Origin: Baffinella frigidus
Lineage: Eukaryota > Cryptophyceae > Cryptomonadales > Baffinellaceae
Assembly: GCA_026770585.1 (NCBI GenBank)
Contig: MU646618.1
Span: 60,920-71,265 of the forward strand
Reading direction: 5' to 3'
DNA length: 10,346 bases
Shown: piece after piece, positions 4,101-7,097 of the stretch
How the letters are laid out: each line of letters starts with the position of its first letter
How positions within the stretch are numbered: the first letter of the stretch is position 1
Notes under the pieces: model-generated
Seen by the model: only the letters and a program-made list of their open reading frames with translations
Databases searched by the model: none
Told to the model about the DNA's origin: nothing
Program-made: the position numbers and the translations under genes

Positions 4101-5751
4101 GAGGACTAGTTGCGTTATCCTGGCAACCGGAAAGCAATCCTGGCGGTTACTTTTCCGTCAAAGTCAATTATTTGTGGGCATGTCCGGCAACTTTTGCGGA
4201 TTTCAAGGGAAAATAATAGATGGACGCAGGGCGTAAAATGACATGTAGCTCTCCCGCGTAGTGCCTGCCTGCGCGTCGACCCTGGTTCACGTCCGCGGGA
4301 ATGCTCAACGTAAAGCCTAGCAGGAGCACCAATCAACAGTCTGTGCACACACCCAGTAGGGGAGTAAGGACGATCGACCTACAGGGGTACCTCGCTCATA
4401 AGAAAGCCCCCCCCCCCCTAGGACCCTACAGGAGGCCCATGCCTAGGGCCCTATGGTGGTCCTAGGGGGAGCGCGGTTTCTTATGAGCGAGGTACCCCTG
4501 TAACGGCCCGAAACGGGTTCGTCAAGGGCTCTATCCCTTAAGTGGCCATGCCGTCAAAGTTGACGGCCAAAAGGTCCTAGGCAGGTCCTAGGGCCCTACG
4601 GTAGGGCGCAAGAGCCTACTGGCCACTTAAGGGATACCCACACCTCGGCATCCAGCGTTTGATCGCAACGGATTCTTGCGAGAAAAAGGTGGTGAGCGGC
4701 GGCGGCGCGCACAGGCGCCTCCCAGCAGCAAACTATCGGTGAATAACAAGTCTTTGTACCACGTAATTGTTAATTAGTACCACGAAAATAAACGGACCTC
4801 TGTGCGGCCGCGCACAGCAGCCCTGTGTGTGCGGTGGCAGGCATCTGTTGCTGACCGCCGCGGGTGGTGGCAGGCATCTGATGCTAGAGCGCTGTGCAGA
4901 GAAGTGGGCCACGGGGAATGATGGGAAATCGAGAAATTGCAGCCATTTTGTTAACTTTTGAGAAATTTAATACCAGGAATTTCTCAAAAGTGGACAAAAT
5001 GGCTCCAATGTCCCCATTTCCCCATTTTTCGGAGGCCAACTTCTCTGCACAGCGCTCTACAGGGGTACCTCGCTCACAAGAAACTGCCCCCCCCTAGGAC
5101 CCTACAGTAGGACTATGCCTAGGGCCCTATGGTGGTCCTAGGGGGGGGGCGGTTTCTTATGAGCGAGGTACCCCTGTACCCGGCGTGGGTGGTGGCGGGC
5201 ATCTGATGGTGTGGGCGATCTTCGCGCCAAAGCTCGTCTACGAGGTGGTCCTCGCTCTCGTCGTCGACGCCATCCTCGTGGGGTAGTTAGGCCTACGGGA
5301 TTGCCTAGGACCTCCTACCGTAGGCCGAGACGTTTTGGTCCTGGGATCCCTCGGCCTACGGTAGGAGGTCCTAGGCAATGCCGTATGCCTAACTACCCCA
5401 TTTTCAGGCCGTTACCCTATGAATCTGATGCTGACCGGCGCGGGTGGTAGCAGGCATCTGATGCTGACCGGCGCGGGTGGTAGCAGGCATCTGATGCTGA
5501 CCGGCGGGGGTGGTAGCAGGCATCTGATGCTGACCGGCGGGGGTGGTAGCAGGCATCTGATGCTGACCGGCGCGGGTCGTAGCAGGCATCTGATGCTGAC
5601 CGGCGCGGGTCGTGGCAGGCATCTGATGGTGTGGGCGATCTTCGCGCCGAAGCTCGTCTACGAGGTGGTCCTGGCGCTCGTCGTCGACGCCATCCTCCTC
5701 CTCTCCGCCATTCCCCGCGTCCGCGTGTGGGTATCTAGCTCTAGGCGCTGA
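68..5751 (+). CDS. PIGO: GPI ethanolamine phosphate transferase 3, C-terminal membrane part (5'-partial, seven exons)
   Basis: The PIG-O family adds phosphoethanolamine to the third mannose of the GPI anchor precursor in the endoplasmic reticulum membrane, working with PIG-F. Only the polytopic C-terminal part is here; the alkaline-phosphatase-like catalytic domain would lie upstream. Family signatures appear in the expected order: SNSFIVAE and HFLLASLL (exon 1), PFWVRVGLPR (exon 3), FYASGHRPTF and AAFVG (exon 4), an NTVGAFLLVLP membrane segment (exon 5), and ERRHLMVWAIFAPKLVYE across the exon 6/7 junction. Proposed exons are 68-511, 907-1075, 1319-1654, 1938-2018, 2696-2983, 3705-3760 and 5619-5751. 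With the exon 5 insert and one target copy removed they give 1333 nt, that is one base finishing a codon plus 444 codons including TGA. Introns are GT-AG except intron 4, which is GC-AG. As it stands exon 5 carries a stop inside the inserted element, so this allele may be broken or alternatively spliced. PIG-G and PIG-N are relatives but fit these motifs less well. Confidence 0.83.
512..906 (+). other. PIG-O intron 1 with a 25-bp direct repeat
   Basis: This is a noncoding intron bounded by GTACC and a CCCCTGGCAG acceptor. It holds an imperfect direct repeat about 97 bp apart. The best-preserved 25 bases (core GCAGGGAGGAACAGCATCCT) lie at 765-789 and 862-886, and a shorter degenerate copy (CACAGCATCCT) sits near 800-812. 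No other element is recognised. Confidence 0.65.
907..1075 (+). CDS. PIGO: PIG-O exon 2 of window
   Basis: The acceptor AG is at 905-906 and the donor is CAA|GTGATG (GT at 1076-1077). The exon enters in phase 2 and leaves in phase 0; its 169 nt are one base plus 56 codons. The translation contains AAGMVVLQAVRAYG and ADVAWWASSACILLYWVQ, a basic loop followed by a membrane segment. The phases agree with exons 1 and 3, which is the main reason to accept it; sequence conservation of this stretch is less obvious than in exons 3 and 4. Confidence 0.72.
1080..1146 (+). repeat. GA microsatellite at an intron 5' end
   Basis: A (GA)n tract with GGGA interruptions starts a few bases after the 5' splice site at 1076 and fills about a quarter of PIG-O intron 2 (1076-1318). 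Two CTGAC branch-like motifs (GGGTGCTGAC repeated) lie near 1272-1293, upstream of the acceptor GGCAG at 1314-1318. Confidence 0.85.
1319..1654 (+). CDS. PIGO: PIG-O exon 3 of window (PFWVRVGLPR motif)
   Basis: The acceptor is GGCAG|AGG and the donor CAG|GTGTTC; both boundaries are phase 0 and the exon is 112 codons. It encodes EGVPFWVRVGLPRAVFLLTL, typical of the lumenal/membrane turn in PIG-O proteins, followed by hydrophobic segments (ALALPLCLLF, VSLSAAVVVL, ELLLCLAAVQ) separated by Gly-rich loops. Long G runs (for example 1591-1612) encode a Gly/Cys-rich loop and are likely to vary in length. Confidence 0.82.
1655..1937 (+). other. PIG-O intron 3 flanked by a 12-bp direct repeat
   Basis: The 283-nt intron carries the same 12 bases, TCCAGGTGTTCT, across both splice sites: 1650-1661 over the donor and 1933-1944 over the acceptor, with AG|GT centred at each. 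Most of the interior is a 46-bp tandem repeat. Removing one repeat copy plus the interior gives exactly the spliced sequence. Confidence 0.8.
1732..1931 (+). repeat. 46-bp tandem repeat with two hairpins per unit
   Basis: Units begin at 1732, 1778, 1824, 1870 and, partially, 1916. Each unit contains AACTACGC...GCGTAGTT, which can fold with a seven-base loop, followed by AGTAAG...CTTACT, which can fold over the next part, so neighbouring hairpins alternate along the array. Units differ by only a few substitutions. The array sits wholly inside PIG-O intron 3 and provides none of the splice signals except a diverged end just before the acceptor. Confidence 0.9.
1938..2018 (+). CDS. PIGO: PIG-O exon 4 of window (FYASGHRPTF...AAFVG)
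   Basis: This 27-codon exon is phase 0 on both sides. It encodes FYASGHRPTFEAVQ and GAAFVGVDDFQ, the most diagnostic PIG-O block in the window (the family has FY.TGH..TF followed by AAFVG). The donor appears to be a GC type, CAG|GCAAGC at 2016-2024; no GT in a matching phase follows the conserved block. Confidence 0.87.
2065..2241. mobile_element. Hairpin MITE with ACACGAGG ends (copy 1)
   Basis: The terminal inverted repeats read ACACGAGGCTATCCATGCGA and its near complement (TCGCATGGATACCCTCGTGT). At its centre is a perfect 19-bp inverted repeat with a two-base spacer (2145-2184, arms GATCACGTTTCCGTACGGA). The interior is AT-rich against GC-rich flanks. No clear target duplication is seen. 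Its ends match the element at 2799-2964, so both belong to one family. Confidence 0.8.
2242..2695. other. Rest of PIG-O intron 4, with an antisense open frame (2331-2639)
   Basis: This part of the intron carries no recognised element. On the minus strand it is open for 102 codons (2639-2331), and the predicted peptide has a mixed, protein-like composition (for example LYVLVVDVTCVKSLWSSYG) unlike the low-complexity frames elsewhere here. I do not recognise a family. It could be a captured gene fragment, part of a transposon protein, or chance. The acceptor for exon 5 (GGTGCAG) ends at 2695, with TGAC-type branch candidates near 2663-2678. Confidence 0.3.
2696..2983 (+). CDS. PIGO: PIG-O exon 5, interrupted by a hairpin element
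   Basis: Coding runs from the acceptor GGTGCAG as ANAGAAAAGAILTAGNTVGA and FLLVLPAAFTSAPP, a membrane segment at the right place after AAFVG. At 2799 it meets an inserted element. Skipping the insert and one target copy (2799-2972), the frame continues as LPCR and reaches CGG|GTAACG (donor at 2984) in phase 0, which matches exon 6. Reading through the insert gives TAA at 2825-2827. Either the gene is damaged in this copy or an upstream GT is used instead. Confidence 0.62.
2799..2964. mobile_element. Hairpin MITE with ACACGAGG ends and an 8-bp target duplication (copy 2)
   Basis: Inverted arms of about 48 bp start ACACGAGGCTACCCAGGCGA and end in the complement. They flank an inner arm pair containing ATGATCAC and GTGATC. 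The direct repeat GCCCCCCC (2791-2798 and 2965-2972) is a convincing 8-bp target duplication, the size usual for hAT-type transposases. It lies within PIG-O exon 5. Confidence 0.88.
3082..3234. mobile_element. AT-rich hairpin element
   Basis: A strongly AT-rich island in GC-rich intron sequence. The left arm GAAAACGGTTTTAATTTAAA pairs with the right arm GTTTTAAATTGAAACCGTTT, and further in, TTTACTACTCATAATGAG pairs imperfectly with CATTCGTGTAGTAATTTT. Boundaries are approximate and no clear target duplication was found. Probably a decayed non-autonomous DNA transposon in PIG-O intron 5. Confidence 0.7.
3284..3413. mobile_element. Short inverted-repeat element with CTAAGTCAAC ends
   Basis: ATTTCGCCTAAGTCAAC on the left pairs with GTTGACTTAGCTGAAAT on the right. 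Each side has a second internal version (CTTAAGTCAA at 3321-3330, GTTGACTTAG at 3377-3386). The centre is GC-rich (GCCGGCCATGGTGGC). Probably a small MITE; the ends are approximate. Confidence 0.6.
3414..3704 (+). other. End of PIG-O intron 5
   Basis: A GC-rich intron stretch with G runs and CACACA patches. It ends in the acceptor GTGGTGCAG (AG at 3703-3704). No element or second coding frame is supported. Confidence 0.5.
3705..3760 (+). CDS. PIGO: PIG-O exon 6 (ends ...VFVGIER/R)
   Basis: The 56-nt exon enters in phase 0 and leaves in phase 2 at CGCAG|GTGCC. It encodes LYFALTLAMTAVFVGIER plus two bases of the Arg that exon 7 completes (R|HLMVW). The joined ERRHLMVWAIFAPK block is conserved in PIG-O. 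It is the copy with a proper acceptor; the second copy 170 bp downstream lacks one. Confidence 0.8.
3768..3880 (+). repeat. CT microsatellite between two exon 6 copies
   Basis: A CT-dominated tract with CGCT, TATC and CCCT variants starts eight bases after the exon 6 donor and runs directly into the second exon 6 copy. It contains no AG dinucleotide, so it offers no 3' splice site. Confidence 0.88.
3881..3930 (+). pseudogene. Duplicate of PIG-O exon 6 without an acceptor
   Basis: The 50 bases match 3711-3760 at an offset of 170 bp, including the donor context GAACGCAG|GTGTCAGC. It encodes FALTLAMTAVFVGTER. Of eight differences six are silent and two change one residue (Ile to Thr), so it was probably kept under protein-level selection for some time. 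It has no AG directly upstream and is shifted by two bases relative to read-through from exon 6, so it looks unusable as an internal exon now. Confidence 0.75.
3931..4379 (+). other. PIG-O intron 6, first part, pyrimidine-rich then unique
   Basis: CT-, CCCA- and CACA-rich low-complexity sequence runs to about 4055 and ends near a TCTCTCCCGCAG acceptor-like string. Unique sequence of unknown nature follows. No gene or element is recognised between 4056 and 4379. Confidence 0.45.
4382..4500. mobile_element. Family A MITE, copy 1 (TA target)
   Basis: The terminal inverted repeat CAGGGGTACCTCGCTCATAA and its complement are flanked by TA on both sides (4380-4381, 4501-4502). The interior is a long hairpin with C/G runs and CCTAGG motifs. 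The TA target and CAGGG end suggest movement by a Tc1/mariner-type transposase; there is no room for a gene (119 bp). Confidence 0.92.
4534..4634. mobile_element. Family B MITE, copy 1 (TA target, intact)
   Basis: The ends TCCCTTAAGTGGCCA and complement lie between TA dinucleotides (4532-4533, 4635-4636); the element is 101 bp. The interior carries GCCGTCAAAGTTGACGGC and GGTCCTAGGGCCCTACGGTA. This copy preserves the uninterrupted CCCTACGGTAGGG that is split in the copy at 6068. Confidence 0.9.
4637..4830 (+). other. Intron sequence with no recognised feature
   Basis: Unique intron 6 sequence between the family B element and the upstream 33-bp units. No coding frame, repeat or structure is supported. 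Confidence 0.4.
4887..5057. mobile_element. Near-perfect 171-bp hairpin element (TA target)
   Basis: Arms run almost the whole length: GAGCGCTGTGCAGAGAAGT pairs with ACTTCTCTGCACAGCGCTC, and inside CCATTTTGT and ACTTTTGAGAAATT pair with AATTTCTCAAAAGT and ACAAAATGG. TA lies at both ends (4885-4886, 5058-5059). It is inserted in a 33-bp unit. A family A copy abuts its right TA. Confidence 0.87.
5060..5176. mobile_element. Family A MITE, copy 2
   Basis: Same terminal repeats as the copy at 4382, with one substitution in the left end (CTCACAAG). TA flanks lie at 5058-5059 and 5177-5178. It is inserted at the right-hand TA of the 171-bp hairpin, so it probably arrived after that element. Confidence 0.92.
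5199..5278 (+). pseudogene. Duplicate of the last PIG-O exon, acceptor lost and 3' end cut
   Basis: About 78 bases match the start of exon 7 (5619 onward); it encodes HLMVWAIFAPKLVYEVVLAL and then VVDAIL. The three differences before the break (CCA/CCG, CTC/CTG, GCT/GCG) are silent. The splice acceptor is GCGG in place of GCAG, and the exon is cut at about 5278 by a hairpin element, so it cannot supply the true C-terminus. Confidence 0.82.
5279..5400. mobile_element. 122-bp palindromic hairpin element with TGGGGTAGTTAGG ends
   Basis: The left end TGGGGTAGTTAGGCCTACGG pairs with the right end CCGTATGCCTAACTACCCCA. The pairing continues inward through TTGCCTAGGACCTCCTACCG and its complement, leaving a short centre. 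It shares CCTAGG and CCTACCGTAGG modules with families A and B but has different ends. No target duplication is evident. Confidence 0.85.
5421..5618 (+). repeat. Array of six 33-bp units, each with branch-like motif and splice acceptor
   Basis: Six units end in GCAG at 5453, 5486, 5519, 5552, 5585 and 5618, with perfect 33-bp spacing. Each reads as the first bases of exon 7 (GCATCTGATG), then CTGACC, then a G-rich stretch, then AGCAG or GGCAG. CTGAC matches a branch-point consensus about 20 nt before the AG. Since 33 is divisible by three and no stop occurs, splicing to any of the six acceptors keeps frame and would add zero to five copies of HLMLTGAGGSR or close variants before HLMVW. Confidence 0.9.
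5619..5751 (+). CDS. PIGO: PIG-O last exon (HLMVWAIFAPKLVYE...)
   Basis: After the last array acceptor (AG at 5617-5618) the exon completes Arg and encodes HLMVWAIFAPKLVYEVVLAL, a final membrane segment and the tail WVSSSRR before TGA at 5749-5751. The conserved RRHLMVW.FAPK block fixes the frame. This copy is the only one with both a good acceptor and a complete 3' end. Confidence 0.87.
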
Positions 5752-5825
5752 GGGCGACTAAGGATGTAAGGTTATGAGCGCCGAGCTCAGACTCCGCCTC
5801 CCAACTCCTCGCCCTTGTTGGCGAG
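5752..5825. other. PIG-O 3' flank
   Basis: A short stretch after the PIG-O stop, presumably 3' untranslated sequence. No AATAAA-type signal is seen. A family A element begins 76 bp after the stop codon. Confidence 0.45.
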
Positions 5826-5827
5826 TA

Positions 5828-5953
5828 CAGGGGTACCTCGCTCATAAGAAAGCGCCCCCCTCCCTAGGTAGGACCACCATAAGGCCCTAGCTAGGCGTGG
5901 GCCTACTGTAGGGTCCTAGGGGGGGGCGTTTTTTTATGAGCGAGGTACCCCTG
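5828..5953. mobile_element. Family A MITE, copy 3
   Basis: 126 bp, with the family end CAGGGGTACCTCGCTCATAA and TA flanks (5826-5827, 5954-5955). Slightly longer than its relatives through small internal differences around CCTAGGTAGGACC and CTAGCTAGG. The right arm has a T run (GTTTTTTTATGAGC) where the others have GGTTTCTTATGAGC. Confidence 0.92.
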
Positions 5954-5955
5954 TA

Positions 5956-6065
5956 ACCCCTGCATCGCCGTAAGGTCCTAGGGTAAGGCCGTCCTAGGGA
6001 TTGCCCTGCTGTACATAGGCGTCTGGGGGGTAGGGGGTGCGGGGTACTTGTATTCGAGATACCTC
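5956..6065. other. Spacer with CCTAGG-rich remnants
   Basis: Contains AAGGTCCTAGGGTAAGGCC and GTCCTAGGGATTGCC, similar to the interiors of the hairpin families, so it may be a decayed element. No coding frame is supported. Confidence 0.4.
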
Positions 6066-6067
6066 TA

Positions 6068-6286
6068 TCCCTTAAGTGACCAACGGGCGAATAATCACCC
6101 GTGGAAGCCCTAGACAGGTCCTAGGGCCCTACAGGGGTACCTCGCTCATAAGAAACGTCCACCCCCCTAGGACCACCGTAGGACCATAGGCATGGGCTTG
6201 CTGTAGGGTCCTAGGGGGGATCGGTTTCTTGTGAGCGAGGTACCCCTGTACGGTAGGGCGTATGCGCCTACTGGTCACTTAAGGGA
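6068..6286. mobile_element. Family B MITE, copy 2, split by a family A insertion
   Basis: The ends TCCCTTAAGTGACCA and TGGTCACTTAAGGGA lie between TA dinucleotides (6066-6067, 6287-6288). Without the nested element and one TA (119 bp) it is 100 bp, matching its intact relatives. The break falls in CCC-TA-CGGTAGGG. Confidence 0.9.
6132..6248. mobile_element. Family A MITE, copy 4, nested in family B
   Basis: A 117-bp family A copy with TA at 6130-6131 and 6249-6250. The intact family B copy at 4534 preserves the empty site (CCCTACGGTAGGG), which directly confirms TA duplication on insertion and gives the relative age: family B first, family A later. Confidence 0.95.
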
Positions 6287-6288
6287 TA

Positions 6289-6449
6289 AGACCTTTCTTG
6301 CGTCGCGCGCTGCAGAGCGGCGCTCAGAGGTTCAGAGGATGGGCCAGGTCGTTTGCGAAGGTGAGTCGCGTGTATAATGTAAATGAAGGTGCGTGGTTGT
6401 GAATCTCTTCGATTCTGCGGCATCCACGTGAGGCATCTACCGTAGGTGT
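6289..6449. other. Intergenic sequence with a strong GT donor-like site
   Basis: Contains ATGGGCCAGGTCGTTTGCGAAG|GTGAGT (6339-6366), a good splice donor match after a short open frame starting Met-Gly. Nothing else supports a gene; it could equally be the 3' flank of either neighbour. Confidence 0.25.
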
Positions 6450-6649
6450 CTCTCTCGAGACAGAAAGAGAGTCAAGACAGACTGATAGAGAGTCAGAGAA
6501 ACAGAAAGAGAGCGAGTCAGAGAGAGAGAGAGAGAAAGAGAGAGAAGCCAAGGGGGGGAAGGTAGTTCGAGAGCGAGAGAGAGAGAGCGAGAGAGAGAGA
6601 GAGAGAGAGAGTGCGAGAGAGAGCGAGAGAGAGAGAGCGAAGAGAGAGG
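6450..6649 (+). repeat. GA microsatellite, interrupted
   Basis: AGAGAG tracts with GCGAGAG and AGTCAGAG variants around a short unique insert (about 6547-6570). It gives rise to serine/leucine-rich open frames on the minus strand that are not genes. Confidence 0.88.
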
Positions 6650-6935
6650 TTGGCGGCGGTAGAGACTAAGACAGTCGCGGTGTGGTCCTCCATCTCCTTC
6701 GGGAGAATGCATTCAACGAGAAGCTTGCAAACGAGGTTGCGCGTGCTGCACTGACGCGCACATCCACACTTCCCAAGAACCGCCGGGCATGCTGACCCCG
6801 CTGGAAAATTGGTGTGCGCGTCTCTCTCCACGAACCTGCGTGCACTGCAGAAGCTTCTGGCCCGCGCCCGCTCGTTTTGGGTACGCCAATTGTCGCGATG
6901 GCAACGCTCCGCTGCGTGTACTTCGACGGCTGGGC
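6650..6935. other. Intergenic sequence with a possible small plus-strand frame
   Basis: After AAGACAG (to about 6675) a plus frame reads VVLHLLRENAFNEKLANEV and on to a stop near 6791 (TGA in GCATGCTGACC). The composition is helix-like, but no family or partner exon is recognised. From about 6900 to 6935 the sequence repeats the segment just downstream of the MATH exon stop. Confidence 0.25.
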
Positions 6936-6992
6936 CTAGACGCTCATGTAGCCGGTGATGTCGATGCAAGACGTCGATGCGGAGGGACTCGA
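6936..6992 (-). pseudogene. Duplicate of the MATH gene's last exon with its own acceptor
   Basis: The 81-bp copy of exon E (6936-7016) is offset by exactly 81 bp. The final 57 bp, after a CACGCAG acceptor at 6999-6993, read in the phase delivered by exon D and end CIDITGYMSV-stop, parallel to CIQISGYMSV-stop in exon E. The copy has one extra T that shifts its first part relative to exon E (SSPSASTS in place of GGSLRIDV). It may be an alternative terminal exon or simply a decaying duplicate. Confidence 0.55.
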
Positions 6993-7016
6993 CTGCGTGG
7001 ACTTCGAGGGCGACGC

Positions 7017-7097
7017 CTAGACGCTCATGTAGCCGGAGATCTGGATGCAGACGTCGATGCGGAGGGAGCCGCCCATCGCCACCTTGTGCGCCATCGT
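7017..7097 (-). CDS. MATH protein last exon E (GGSLRIDVCIQISGYMSV-stop)
   Basis: The acceptor is TTGGCAG|ACG, with CTGACC about 18 nt upstream of its AG, the same spacing as in the PIG-O acceptor array. 81 nt, 26 codons plus TAG, phase 0. It supplies the closing strand of the MATH domain. The whole exon is tandemly duplicated immediately downstream. Confidence 0.62.
   Translation of the reverse strand, partial: TMAHKVAMGGSLRIDVCIQISGYMSV

Larger units (their letters stand above)
4831..5198 (+). repeat. Older 33-bp splice-acceptor units, interrupted by two elements
   Basis: Two units end in GGCAG|GCATCTG at 4840 and 4873, exactly 33 bp apart. A third begins at 4874 (GCATCTGATGC), is interrupted from 4885 to 5178 by two TA-target hairpins, and resumes at 5179. 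Counting one TA it is again 33 bp, but its final AG has become GG (5197-5198). These units precede a duplicate of the last PIG-O exon, as the main array at 5421 precedes the real one. Confidence 0.82.

Noticed and set aside
3761-4216. 151-codon plus frame with Ser-Leu repeats
   Set aside because: A read-through of the CT microsatellite into the exon 6 duplicate. It is out of phase with exon 6 and has no acceptor.
5421-5618. CRISPR-like array
   Set aside because: The 33-bp units are directly contiguous with no variable spacers, and the context is a spliced eukaryotic gene.
5404-5622. Minus-strand open frame with repeated MPATTRAGQHQ
   Set aside because: It is the antisense of the 33-bp acceptor array; any array of multiple-of-three units without stops yields such a frame.
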